From Elusimicrobiota bacterium (lineage in GTDB: Bacteria > Elusimicrobiota > Elusimicrobia > FEN-1173), in the NCBI GenBank assembly GCA_016722575.1, contig JADKIY010000002.1, forward strand, positions 620,001 to 684,000: a DNA stretch of 64,000 nt. The letters run 5' to 3'. Positions 43,394 to 51,792 of the stretch are shown one piece after another. Every line of letters begins with the position of its first letter. Position 1 is the stretch's first letter. Under the pieces are notes generated by a model, which had not been told where the DNA came from, did not search any database, and saw only the letters and a program-made list of their open reading frames with translations. Both the position numbers and the translations under genes were made by a program.

Positions 43394-43693
43394 TCAGCCG
43401 TATTTGTATTGGACCCCGAACCCGCCCCGGGGCCAATGGCAGTCGATGTTGTCGAAGGGGCAGAGCATGCGGCAGGCGCCGCATTCGATGCAGTTTTCAA
43501 AGGAGACGATGATCTTCTTCTGGTCGCCTTCCCACCGGTAGACCTGGGCGGGGCAGACCGTCGTGCAGGGCTTGCTGTCGCACTTTTGGGCGCAGGGGTC
43601 GGCGGCTTTGATCGAAATGTGGGGGTGGTGGTCGGCCTTGTATGTCAGGGTTCCGAGCTTTTCGTCGACGTTGATCTTGGGAAGGTCGGTCAT
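43394..43693 (-). CDS. fixX: FixX-type ferredoxin-like protein
   Basis: 99 residues. CTTVCPAQVYRWEGDQ and CIECGACRMLCPFDNIDCHWP match FixX, the 4Fe-4S partner of FixC in electron transfer flavoprotein-quinone oxidoreductase. Lies one base after fixC. The bidirectional terminator downstream ends the operon. Confidence 0.94.
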   Translation of the reverse strand: MTDLPKINVDEKLGTLTYKADHHPHISIKAADPCAQKCDSKPCTTVCPAQVYRWEGDQKKIIVSFENCIECGACRMLCPFDNIDCHWPRGGFGVQYKYG

Positions 43694-43694
43694 T

Positions 43695-45053
43695 TTAGTT
43701 CTCGTGGGTCAGTTTGCGGAATTTGAGGCCCGCTTTGAGGCCCATTTTCAAAAGGTTGTACGCGTTGCCCCAGTTCATTTCGGAAGCGATGAGGCTTTTC
43801 ACGCCCTTGTTGCGGAGCGCCCGCTTGATGATGGCGGCTTGCACGTCCCGCCGGGGCCGTCCGTCGACGGCGAAATAATCCATCGCCGACTGGGCCAGGA
43901 GGGTCGGCGCTTCCGCCACAAAATCCAGGTGTTTTTCGATTTCGGTCTCGAGGTTACGATGATCGTATAGATCCGGGATCACGAAGGAGTCCCGCAGTTT
44001 CTTCTGATAATTCGAAAGGGTTTTGGAGGAAAAATCGCCCGCGGCTTTGGCCTCGATGACCGTTTCCCCCGCCATGCGTCCGGCGGCCATGGCCAGATTG
44101 GACCCTTCCCGGTGGGAAGGATTGACCATCTGGGCCGCGTCGCCGGCGATGAGAAAACCGTCGGCGTAGAGGGGCGGCATCGAGTTGTACCCCCCTTCTG
44201 GGATCAAGTGGGCCGAGTATTCCAGGGGTTTGGCGTCCCGCAGCACCCGGCGGACCAGGGGGTGGTTTTTGGCGGCTTCGAGCAAATCGGGCGGACGGAT
44301 GCCGGTTTTCTGGAGGTGGGAGAGCTTGGCGCCGACGCCGAAGGAGATGCTCTCCTTGTTGGTGTAGAGAAAAGCGTAGCCGAGCATGCCCTGGGTAATG
44401 TCCCCAAACATCTCGATGGTCGTGCCTTCGCCCCGTTCCAAGTTGAACCGGTCTTCCAGCTTTTCCCGGGGGAGGGCCAACACTTCCTTGACCCCCAAGG
44501 CCACTTCGTCGGCCTTCCATTCGTCCATCAAGCCGAGCTGCTGGGCCAACAAGGAGTTGACGCCGTCGGCCGCCACCACCACGTCGGCGTAAAGCTCGTC
44601 GCCCTCGCTGGTTTTAACGCCGACGACCTTGCCGTCTTTTCTAAGGCCCTCGCGCACGGTCACGCCGGTGAACAACTGGGCTCCGGCTTCTTCGGCCTTC
44701 TTCGAGAACCAGCGGTCGAAGTTGCATCGGATGATCGTGTAACAGTTGTGGGGTTCCTGAAGCCATCGGTCGGATTTGAATCCGACCTGAAGGCCGGAAT
44801 CGGGGGAGAGGACCCAAATGCGCTGTTCGGTGATGGGGCGTTCCATGGGGTTTTGGGGATCTTTCCAAAACCCGGGGACGATGTCCTCGAGCATTTTGGC
44901 GTAGAGGACCGCGCCCTGAACGTTCTTGGCGCCCGGGTATTCGCCGCGCTCCAACAAAACAACGCTGAGGCCCGCCCGGGCCATGGTGAGGGCCGCCGCG
45001 GTCCCCGCGGGACCCGCGCCCACCACAATCGCGTCAAATTTTTCGTCGGCCAT
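43695..45053 (-). CDS. fixC: FixC-type electron transfer flavoprotein-quinone oxidoreductase
   Basis: 452 residues. FAD-binding VGAGPAGTAAALTMARAGLS with LLERGEYPGAKN, and the second FAD block GFLIAGDAAQMVNPSHREGSN. Passes electrons from ETF to quinone. In diazotrophs it works with FixAB; no fixAB genes are visible here, so the donor must be encoded elsewhere. Co-oriented with the bc-type complex, suggesting entry of electrons at the quinone pool. Confidence 0.93.
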   Translation of the reverse strand: MADEKFDAIVVGAGPAGTAAALTMARAGLSVVLLERGEYPGAKNVQGAVLYAKMLEDIVPGFWKDPQNPMERPITEQRIWVLSPDSGLQVGFKSDRWLQEPHNCYTIIRCNFDRWFSKKAEEAGAQLFTGVTVREGLRKDGKVVGVKTSEGDELYADVVVAADGVNSLLAQQLGLMDEWKADEVALGVKEVLALPREKLEDRFNLERGEGTTIEMFGDITQGMLGYAFLYTNKESISFGVGAKLSHLQKTGIRPPDLLEAAKNHPLVRRVLRDAKPLEYSAHLIPEGGYNSMPPLYADGFLIAGDAAQMVNPSHREGSNLAMAAGRMAGETVIEAKAAGDFSSKTLSNYQKKLRDSFVIPDLYDHRNLETEIEKHLDFVAEAPTLLAQSAMDYFAVDGRPRRDVQAAIIKRALRNKGVKSLIASEMNWGNAYNLLKMGLKAGLKFRKLTHEN

Positions 45054-45065
45054 CGAATCTCTCCG

Positions 45066-45434
45066 TCAACCCACGGGGGGCACGAGCCGGCCCACCGCCG
45101 CGTCCAGCGCCAGGGGCGTGAACGGCTTTTCCAGAAACGACTGCACCTGGGGGAACTTCGCGAACATGTCTTTGGCGAACCCCAGGGCCGAAAGGACCAT
45201 CACCGGCAGGGCGTTCAGGCGGCCGTCGTCGGCCAGCAGAAGAAGCAGCGAATGACCGTCCAACCCGGGGAGCATGATGTCCAACAAAAGCAGGTCCACT
45301 TTTTCCCGTTTCAACACGGCCAAGGCCTCGGTGCCCGAGGGCGCTTCCAACACGGTGTGGCCGCTTCGCTCCAAAACGATCTTGGCGATCTCGCGGGTTC
45401 CCGCGTCGTCCTCCGCCAAAAGGATCGTGGCCAC
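45066..45434 (-). CDS. Receiver-only response regulator (CheY-like)
   Basis: 122 residues. Acidic pair LAEDD, phospho-acceptor Asp52 in LLLDIMLPGLDG, Thr/Ser position VLSALG and Lys in FLEKPFTP. No output domain, no adjacent kinase. Sits between cytochrome genes and fixC, 12 bases before fixC. Confidence 0.93.
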   Translation of the reverse strand: MATILLAEDDAGTREIAKIVLERSGHTVLEAPSGTEALAVLKREKVDLLLLDIMLPGLDGHSLLLLLADDGRLNALPVMVLSALGFAKDMFAKFPQVQSFLEKPFTPLALDAAVGRLVPPVG

Positions 45435-45447
45435 GGTCGTCGAGGGC

Positions 45448-46011
45448 TTATTGGCCCTCGTAGAGCTCCTTGTATCGGGCGGGGAACTTGGCTTTGAAAT
45501 CGGCCAGCAATTTTTCCCGGTGGGTTTTCCAAGCGGCGGCGTTCTTGCCGGATTTCCGCTTTTCGCTGTCGTACACCAGGAAGCGATAAACGGCCTTGCC
45601 TTCCACGTCCGAAATATCGCAACCGGGCTTCGACATCATGCGCTTCACGTAGCGTTGCCAGATATCCGTTTCCACCTGCCAAACGTTCTTGTTCGAGAAG
45701 AGAATCTTTTGGCCGGACTGCAATTTGGCCAGATTCGCGGCCTTTTCCTCTTTTTTACCGGGAACTTCAAAGAACTGGGAGTTCAACGGTCGGGAGGCCG
45801 TGTGGCACTTTTGGCATTTCACCAAAAGCACGTTGTTGTAGGCGTCCTGAAGTTCCTTGGGGTAGGCGGCAACATCGACGGCGGCCGGGCCGAAATCGTT
45901 GGCGTAGGGGTTGGCCAGAGCTTTTTGTTTTTCCGCCTCGGCGGCGGGATCGGCCGCGCGGACCCAACCGGCGAAAAGGGTCAAAAGGACAACAAGGGCT
46001 GAGCGTTTCAT
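45448..46011 (-). CDS. Monohaem cytochrome c-like protein
   Basis: 187 residues. Signal peptide (MKRSALVVLLTLFAGWVRA) and one haem motif CQKCH (about 66-70) followed by a long Lys-rich C-terminal half without other motifs. TAGGA lies 7 bases before the ATG at 46011. Its place after the bc-type genes suggests an electron carrier or assembly factor of that complex. Confidence 0.85.
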   Translation of the reverse strand: MKRSALVVLLTLFAGWVRAADPAAEAEKQKALANPYANDFGPAAVDVAAYPKELQDAYNNVLLVKCQKCHTASRPLNSQFFEVPGKKEEKAANLAKLQSGQKILFSNKNVWQVETDIWQRYVKRMMSKPGCDISDVEGKAVYRFLVYDSEKRKSGKNAAAWKTHREKLLADFKAKFPARYKELYEGQ

Positions 46012-46061
46012 GGGGTTCCTACCTTTCGTGATGGGCGGTCGAAGCCGTCCGTAAATCCATT

Positions 46062-47369
46062 CTACCACTCTTCCGTCTTCTCCGCGATGCTGAACAAATA
46101 CGTCATCAAATCGTCGAGTTCCTGGCCCTTGATTTTCTCTTTCCAGGAGGGCATGTAAAGCGGCGGCGTCGGCCCCTGGGGATCCGCTTTGCCGACGATG
46201 GGAACGCCTTTTTCCAATTTCTGCCGCAATTCCTCGCGTTTGTAGGTCCCCATCACTTTTTTCAAATTGGGTTCGGTGCCGCCTTGATAGTTAAAGTTGC
46301 GAATTCCTCCCGATCCGTCCGGGGCGTGGCAGGCGGCGCAGCCGAATTTCACGTAGACGGCCCGGCCGCGCTCCACCGCGGTGCGAAGGACCGGTTCGGG
46401 TCGGGGCGCCGCGGGCACCACGACGTTCGAGGGAATCTTGTCCTTGGCGAAGGAAAGAACATACGTCGTGACGGCGCGGGCGTCCGCATCGGACAACTGG
46501 AAGAACGGCATGCCGGAGGGGGCAATCGGCTCCTCGTTGAATTCCGCCTTGGGGTCCCCGGGCACCAGCGTCCAGGGGTCCGTCGCCACGTGGAGGCGAA
46601 TCCATTCGGCCAAGGTGCGCTCCTCTTCGGGGAGATCCGTGTGGCTCCAATCGATCCGGGAAAGGGGCTTGTCGGACGTTTCCTCGGCCAAGTCGACGGA
46701 GATGGGGCCGCCCTGTCCGTGAATCTGATGGCAACCGATGCACCCGTGTTCTTTAAAGAGGGATTCGCCCCGACGCCAGGCGGCGGTGAAGGGCATGGCT
46801 TTTTCGTCGTGCAGATTCGAGTGGCATTTGGCGCAGGACGCCTGAAGATACGCCCCTCGGTGAAGGGGCTTTTCCCAGTGAGGCACCGGCCCGTGGGCGG
46901 CTTTCACCGTCGTGGCCAGGCCTTGCCCTTCGTGGCAAACCGTGCATCCGAACTTTTCCACGGGGTGGGTCTTATGAACGTCGTTGGCCCGGGCTGAAAA
47001 AGGTTGTTCGGTGAAATCGGTTTCCCCGGTGGGGCTCAACACCGGGTCAAAACCCAGGTGGCAGGTGGTGCAACGATCGTAGCGGTCCATGCCCGGAACG
47101 ATTAACTGGCGGAGGCGGACCGGCTGGGCCCGTACCAGGGCAAGTTTCTTGGTCAGCCGCTCTTTTTCTTCGGGCGCGTTGGCCCCGTCCAGCGCTTCCG
47201 TCAGACGTTTGATTTCCTTTGCGTAGAACGTTTTCTGGTAACCCTTCCATTCCCGATCGGCGTCTTTGACGGCCGCGGCCAGGAAAAGGATTAAAAGCAA
47301 AACATTCCCTCCCACGAACAAATTCCGAAGGGTGAAATAACGCGTGAGCAGGGTTTCTTTCAGGCTCAT
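46062..47369 (-). CDS. Membrane-anchored pentahaem cytochrome c
   Basis: 435 residues. One N-terminal helix (about 15-35), a coiled, charged segment (about 40-85), then five CxxCH motifs: CTTCH (100-104), CTVCH (142-146), CAKCH (179-183), CIGCH (210-214) and CAACH (344-348). The last two lie in cytochrome c class I-like domains with possible Met ligands. It replaces the usual single-haem cytochrome c1 of a bc complex. ATG overlaps the cytochrome b stop (ATGA). Confidence 0.93.
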   Translation of the reverse strand: MSLKETLLTRYFTLRNLFVGGNVLLLILFLAAAVKDADREWKGYQKTFYAKEIKRLTEALDGANAPEEKERLTKKLALVRAQPVRLRQLIVPGMDRYDRCTTCHLGFDPVLSPTGETDFTEQPFSARANDVHKTHPVEKFGCTVCHEGQGLATTVKAAHGPVPHWEKPLHRGAYLQASCAKCHSNLHDEKAMPFTAAWRRGESLFKEHGCIGCHQIHGQGGPISVDLAEETSDKPLSRIDWSHTDLPEEERTLAEWIRLHVATDPWTLVPGDPKAEFNEEPIAPSGMPFFQLSDADARAVTTYVLSFAKDKIPSNVVVPAAPRPEPVLRTAVERGRAVYVKFGCAACHAPDGSGGIRNFNYQGGTEPNLKKVMGTYKREELRQKLEKGVPIVGKADPQGPTPPLYMPSWKEKIKGQELDDLMTYLFSIAEKTEEW

Positions 47370-49138
47370 ATGTTCAGATTGAGGCTCGGGAGGCTTAAAA
47401 TGTATTTAATGTTGAAACCGAGCCGGGCGCCCATCTTGAGGACGACCCCCAGCATCGACAACAGCAGGACCATGGTCACGACGTATTGGAGGAGGCTGAC
47501 CGGGGATTTTCGAAGGTATCGCTGGGGCAACAAAAAGCCCATCACGATCACAATGGAAAGGAAGAAGGCGATGTAGAAGATTTCCGTCACGCCGAAATGC
47601 GGCATGTTTTTGCCGATAAAATCGTATTTCGAGAGGAAGGTGTGGGTCGTTTTGGCCAAGACGCCGATGGCGATCGAGACGATCACGGCAATCCCCACGG
47701 ATTTCTTGAAGGGCAGATCTTTGTTCACCAACTTAGGCAAAACCACCCCCGCGCCGAAATAGGTCGTGAACAACCCGCCGGCCGCGGCCAAGGCCGCGCC
47801 CACGCCCGCCCAACCGGAAATTTGAAGTCCCGCGGTTTTTTGGCTGGTGAAAAATTGGCCCATTTTATCGTCGAGGTTGACCAAGATGAGGCTCCAGGTC
47901 GGCGGCGGCAGGGGTTTGTGGGAGGCCCAGCTTTCCCAGGGCCAATACCAGGCCCAGTTGGGGCCTCGCATAAAGGTGCCGATGGCGATCAACACAAACC
48001 ACAAGCCGACCCCGAAAAGGAAGACGGTGTTGGCGAAGGGGCGCTCCTTAATGGAGTAATAGCCCACGCCGGTCTTGGGGTCCGGATCCAAATACGGGAT
48101 GGCGATCAGGCCCAGGGCGATGACGCCCGGCAACTTAACGCCGGCGAGCCAGGGGTCAAAATAAACCAGAAGCTCCTGCAGGCCCAGGAAATACCAGGGG
48201 GCTTTGGAGGGGTTGGGCGTGACCGTGGGGTTCGCCAATTCTTCCAGGGGCGCGTTTTGCAGAACGGACCAGCCCACGAGGAAAATGAGCATCAAAATGG
48301 CGCCGAGGTATTCCCGAACCACGAGATTGGGCCAGACTTCCATCTTTTTCTCGGGCGGATCGCCGGCCAAAGGAGCGGCGGAGAACCCGTCCTTGCGGAT
48401 GCGCCAGAAGTGGACGATCATGAGAATCCCGGCCACCACGGGGACCGCCACGCAGTGCATGACGTAAAAACGGAGAAGGGTGTTGGCCCCGACGGAGGTG
48501 CCCCCCAGGAGGGCGAAGCGCGCGTCGTTGGCGGAATTGACGCCCAAGAGCGACGAGAAGGGCCCTTCGGCCCCGAGGAACGGCGTGGCGCTGGCCATGT
48601 TGGTGCCGACGGTCACGGCCCAGATGGCCAACTGGTCCCAGGGAAGAAGATAACCGGTGAAGGAAAGGAAAAGGGTCAGCACCAACAGCACGACGCCCAC
48701 GCCCCAATTAAACTCCCGGGGGGTCTTATAGGCGCCGGTCAAAAACACACGGACCATGTGGAGGATGACCAAGAGAACCATGGTGTGGGCGCTCCACCGG
48801 TGAAGGTTGCGCAGGAAAAGCCCCATGGACACCGCGAACTCCAAGTCTTTCATGTCGCGGTAGGCCAGTTCCACCGCCGGACGGTAGTAGAACATCAACA
48901 AAATGCCCGTGATGGTCAAAATCATGAACAGCCCGAAGGACAGGCCGCCGAGGCCCCAGGTGTAGGTGAAACGAACGGCGCGTTGGCGGATGCGGGCGGG
49001 GTGAAGGTGGAGCCAAACGTTCCCCAGGATGTGCTGGGCGCGGTCCCGGGAGGTGTCTTTCCAGGTGCCGCCCCGGAACATGGAGCGCCAAATTTGGGTG
49101 TTGATCAACTTTTCTTTAAGCTCGTTGACGGAAGGCAT
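47366..49138 (-). CDS. Cytochrome b of a bc/b6f-type complex
   Basis: 590 residues. The N-terminal four-helix core has paired heme His in HRWSAHTMVLLVILHMVR and in FYVMHCVAVPVVAGILMIVHF. The Qo PEWY-like motif appears as KAPWYFLGLQELL, with subunit IV-like helices after it. At least three extra C-terminal helices (about 450-580) follow, beyond a normal cytochrome b. The chain thus looks like b6 + subunit IV + extension in one polypeptide. Lies between the Rieske and pentahaem genes. Confidence 0.93.
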   Translation of the reverse strand: MPSVNELKEKLINTQIWRSMFRGGTWKDTSRDRAQHILGNVWLHLHPARIRQRAVRFTYTWGLGGLSFGLFMILTITGILLMFYYRPAVELAYRDMKDLEFAVSMGLFLRNLHRWSAHTMVLLVILHMVRVFLTGAYKTPREFNWGVGVVLLVLTLFLSFTGYLLPWDQLAIWAVTVGTNMASATPFLGAEGPFSSLLGVNSANDARFALLGGTSVGANTLLRFYVMHCVAVPVVAGILMIVHFWRIRKDGFSAAPLAGDPPEKKMEVWPNLVVREYLGAILMLIFLVGWSVLQNAPLEELANPTVTPNPSKAPWYFLGLQELLVYFDPWLAGVKLPGVIALGLIAIPYLDPDPKTGVGYYSIKERPFANTVFLFGVGLWFVLIAIGTFMRGPNWAWYWPWESWASHKPLPPPTWSLILVNLDDKMGQFFTSQKTAGLQISGWAGVGAALAAAGGLFTTYFGAGVVLPKLVNKDLPFKKSVGIAVIVSIAIGVLAKTTHTFLSKYDFIGKNMPHFGVTEIFYIAFFLSIVIVMGFLLPQRYLRKSPVSLLQYVVTMVLLLSMLGVVLKMGARLGFNIKYILSLPSLNLNI

Positions 49139-49141
49139 GGA

Positions 49142-49678
49142 TCAGACGGCGACCGGGATAAAGAAAGCCCCGCGGTCGCGGAACCCCGGCCGGTTTTCCA
49201 TTTGGGATTTGTCGACGACCAAGTCCCCGTCGGGGGTGACGTCGACGGAGCAGCGCCAGAGCGGTTTGGGCGCCGGTCCGGCAATGACGTCGCCGGCGAC
49301 GTTGAAATTGGAGCCGTGGCAGGGGCACCGAAAGCGGCTTTCGGCTTGAAACCAGTTGGGCGTGCACCCGAGGTGGGTGCAACGGGACCAAAGAGCGTAG
49401 ACCCCCTTGTCGTCGCGGATGACCCAGACGCGGTTCTCTTTGTTGACGGTGACGCCCTGGGGCAGGTCTTTCAGCTTTCCCATTTTAAAGCGCTGGGACG
49501 GTTCGTAGAGAACGTTGGGAAGCATGTAGCGGGCGGTGGCGGCGGCGCTTCCGGCCAAAAAAGCTCCAAAGGCGCCCCAGGCGCCGGCGATCAAGCCGCG
49601 ACGGGTGACTTCCGGGTTAAAAAAATTTCCTTCGGGCGCCGGGGTGGAACCCGACGGGGATGAGGGAACGTCGGACAT
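49142..49678 (-). CDS. Rieske iron-sulfur protein
   Basis: 178 residues. A twin-arginine-like motif (TRRGL, about 25-29) and a single hydrophobic segment (30-50) anchor the protein. Rieske cluster boxes are CTHLGC (100-105) and CPCHGSNF (118-125). First gene of the bc-type operon with its own promoter. Confidence 0.96.
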   Translation of the reverse strand: MSDVPSSPSGSTPAPEGNFFNPEVTRRGLIAGAWGAFGAFLAGSAAATARYMLPNVLYEPSQRFKMGKLKDLPQGVTVNKENRVWVIRDDKGVYALWSRCTHLGCTPNWFQAESRFRCPCHGSNFNVAGDVIAGPAPKPLWRCSVDVTPDGDLVVDKSQMENRPGFRDRGAFFIPVAV

Positions 49679-49717
49679 GGACGAGAACTCGTTTGACGAA
49701 ATTGGCGTTGCGGCCTG

Positions 49718-49746
49718 AGTTTACAAGTTCACTTGGGCGGTGTCAA
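49718..49746 (-). promoter_or_regulatory. Promoter of the Rieske-cytochrome b operon
   Basis: Minus-strand TTGACA (49741-49746), 17-base spacer, TAAACT (49718-49723), about 40 bases before the ATG. Resembles the hpf promoter in the spacer also. Confidence 0.75.
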
Positions 49747-49769
49747 ACCGACCGGCGACGCGCTCTTCG

Positions 49770-50132
49770 CTAGCGCGCGGCCAGAGCCCCGCTCACCGTT
49801 TCTTTCAACTGATGAAAGGTGAACGGCTTGGGCAGATAGGCCTTGATTTCGTTCCCAATAAATCGTTCGAATCGTTTTTCCGCGCAGACGGTGCACAACA
49901 CAATGGGCAGGGTCGGCCACCGACTTTTTATTTTTTGGGCCGTCTCCAACCCGTCCATGCCCGGCATGCGAAGGTCCAACAGGACCAGGTCCGCCGGTGA
50001 TTTTTCCAAGAGGGCGAGGGCTTCCTCGCCGGAACTGACGGTTTGAACCCCGAACCCCTGATCGGCCAATTCCAACCGGAGAACGTCCCGAATGCCCGGA
50101 TCGTCCTCCACCACAAGCACCGTTTGATTCAA
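49770..50132 (-). CDS. Receiver-only response regulator (CheY-like)
   Basis: 120 residues. VVEDD acidic pair, phospho-acceptor Asp53 in LLDLRMPGMDG, Lys in YLPKPF. No output domain. Ten bases downstream of an HNH endonuclease gene on the same strand. Confidence 0.93.
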   Translation of the reverse strand: MNQTVLVVEDDPGIRDVLRLELADQGFGVQTVSSGEEALALLEKSPADLVLLDLRMPGMDGLETAQKIKSRWPTLPIVLCTVCAEKRFERFIGNEIKAYLPKPFTFHQLKETVSGALAAR

Positions 50133-50142
50133 CGCACACCCC

Positions 50143-50745
50143 CTATTTGGATTCGAGCTCCGAGTTCCAATAAGCGTTGTCCACGAAGCGTTGCCAGGAC
50201 TGACGCACTTTAAAATGGGACCGGAAAACCAGGGAGGCCGGGCCTTTCCATTTGGGCCGGGTGGGGCGGATCAAGAGCCTCATCCCCGCCTCTTCGGGCA
50301 GGCGGCTTCCTTTTTTCAAATTGCAGGGGATGCAGGAGGTCACGATGTTTTCCCAGGTGGTCGCGCCCTCGCGGCAGCGGGGAACCACGTGGTCCAAATT
50401 CAGGTTTTCCGTTGAAAACTTCACGCCGCAATAACAGCACCGGTAGCCGTAATGTTCGTAAATGTTTCGACGGGTGAATTTGACCTGACTCAACGGGAGG
50501 CGATCAAACACGCGCAGAGCGATCACTTCGGGAATGGCGAGCTTAAAGGACGGCGTTCGAATGAACCCCGCCGGGTTTCCCCCCCGCTCGATGGAGAGCT
50601 CCCGCCAACTGTCGAAGGAGTAAGTGCGGTATTCCTGGTCTACAACGTGGGCGTGGTCGAGGTAAAGGAGGGTCAGCGCTCGCTTGAGCGAGGTGATTTG
50701 AATGGCGTAAAACTGCCGATTAAGGACCAAGACATCGCCGGACAT
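50143..50745 (-). CDS. HNH endonuclease family protein
   Basis: 200 residues. The C-terminal half holds the HNH site: CCYCGVKF, LDHVVPRCREGATTWENIV and CIPCNLKKGSR, i.e. two CxxC zinc knuckles around the His-Asn motif. The N-terminal half (LNRQFYAIQITSLKRALTLL) matches widespread house-keeping-like HNH proteins found as single genes. Not linked to a phage or restriction locus here. Confidence 0.9.
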   Translation of the reverse strand: MSGDVLVLNRQFYAIQITSLKRALTLLYLDHAHVVDQEYRTYSFDSWRELSIERGGNPAGFIRTPSFKLAIPEVIALRVFDRLPLSQVKFTRRNIYEHYGYRCCYCGVKFSTENLNLDHVVPRCREGATTWENIVTSCIPCNLKKGSRLPEEAGMRLLIRPTRPKWKGPASLVFRSHFKVRQSWQRFVDNAYWNSELESK

Positions 50746-50899
50746 AGTCGGGCCCCCGTTTTATTGATTGCGACAAAACCGCCAGAAGCCGGGGGAAGGC
50801 TGGGGACGGCTAACAGAAAGAAGAGTTTAGCAAAAAACAAACACGCAATGGACGTTTTTAAAGGAGGTATCGGGAGGGGCGATGGGGAAAGGCTTTAAA

Positions 50900-51139
50900 C
50901 TAACTTTCGAGCGTGTCGTGGGTCACCAATTCCACCTGAACGCCCAACCCTTTTAACCAGGCCACGGCGGCGTCCAGCGTGGGGCCGTCGCCTTCCAGTT
51001 CCAAAACGCTTTCACCGACCGTTTCGGTAATCTTGGCCCGGCGCACGTTGAAGACGATGTCGAACTTCTTGCTCAACTCCCAGGTGATCGGCTTTTGAAC
51101 CAACGTGGGAGAAAAAATAAGATGCACGCGTTTTTTCAC
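50900..51139 (-). CDS. NIL-domain protein of the SAM-riboswitch operon
   Basis: 79 residues. RVHLIFSPTLVQKPITWELS and FNVRRAKITETVGESVLELEGDG are characteristic of the NIL domain, a ferredoxin-like fold found at the end of MetN methionine transporters and in homocysteine-synthesis proteins. No Fe-S or ABC domain is attached. The GTG start at 51139 has GGAG 9 bases ahead; a TTG at 51172 is the longer option. Last gene of the operon, after the moaD-tail repeats. Methionine or a sulfur intermediate is a plausible ligand. Confidence 0.8.
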   Translation of the reverse strand: MKKRVHLIFSPTLVQKPITWELSKKFDIVFNVRRAKITETVGESVLELEGDGPTLDAAVAWLKGLGVQVELVTHDTLES

Positions 51140-51313
51140 GAACTCGGACTCCGATCTTGATGTCGCGACCAAAACGACCTGGCCGGATCGCTTCGCCCGC
51201 GGGCGAATCGCGGTACTCGGTCAGGCGGCCGCCCCCGTCGAACGGTGGGCGTTGAATTCAGCCGACGACTTCCGCCCGAACGGTCGGGCGGTCCAACAAA
51301 AAACCTCAAATCC

Positions 51314-51490
51314 CTCCGGCAAAAAGCCGGTTATTTTCCGCCGGCGATGGCGGTGGGGGTTTCGGTCCCTCGGGGACCGCCCACCGTCTTTTGCCTCCGG
51401 CAAAAAGCCGGTTATTTTCCGCCGGCGATGGCGGTGGGGTTTCGGTCCTCGGGGACCGCCCACCGTCTTTTGCCTCCGGCGAAAAGCCGG
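51314..51490 (-). repeat. Tandem copies of the moaD 3' end (2 extra units of ~80 bases)
   Basis: Units at 51314-51394, 51395-51473 and the third starting 51474 and running into moaD. Each contains the reverse complement of the last coding bases and TAA of moaD, a GCCGG..CCGGC hairpin and a GGTCC..GGACC hairpin. Units 1 and 2 differ by only a couple of single-base indels. Transcribed within the operon, between moaD and the NIL gene. Confidence 0.9.
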
Positions 51491-51769
51491 TTATTTTCCG
51501 CCGGCGATGGCCGGGATGATGCTCACTTCGGCGCCCGGGGCCACGGCCGTTTTGGCCCCGTCTTTAAAACGAATGTCTTCGCCGTTCACGAACACGTTGA
51601 TGAACCGGCGGATCTGGCCCGTCTCGTCGCACAGGCGTTCCTTGAGGCCGGGGAACCCTTTTTCCAAACCGGCGATGATCTGCTCGATCGTCGCGCCCTC
51701 CACCTCCACGACGGCCTGGTCTTTCGTCAAGCGCCTCAACGGGGCGGGAATGCGCACTTTTACGGCCAT
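51491..51769 (-). CDS. MoaD/ThiS-like sulfur carrier protein ending Gly-Gly-Lys
   Basis: 92 residues of the ubiquitin-like MoaD/ThiS fold. VKVRIPAPLRRLT starts strand 1, FINVFVNGEDIRF lies before the C-terminus and it ends SIIPAIAGGK. The active form of such carriers ends in Gly-Gly; here a Lys follows, so a protease must trim it before adenylation, as known for CysO-type and HcyS-type carriers that need a JAMM-like peptidase. AAGGAG lies 8 bases before the ATG. Neither an E1-like enzyme nor a JAMM peptidase is in the window. Sits between a threonine-synthase-like gene and a NIL-domain gene. Confidence 0.92.
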   Translation of the reverse strand: MAVKVRIPAPLRRLTKDQAVVEVEGATIEQIIAGLEKGFPGLKERLCDETGQIRRFINVFVNGEDIRFKDGAKTAVAPGAEVSIIPAIAGGK

Positions 51770-51792
51770 AACAAAGTCTCCTTTAGTGTACG

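Noticed and set aside
47486..49663. 725-codon plus-strand frame opposite cytochrome b and Rieske
   Set aside because: Very long but antisense to genes with complete heme and cluster motifs; His/Gly/Gln-rich composition is shadow-like.
50849..50960. Possible 15-24 codon plus-strand peptides preceded by AAAGGAGG
   Set aside because: A good ribosome-site-like sequence exists, but the peptides are tiny, overlap the NIL gene and have no support.
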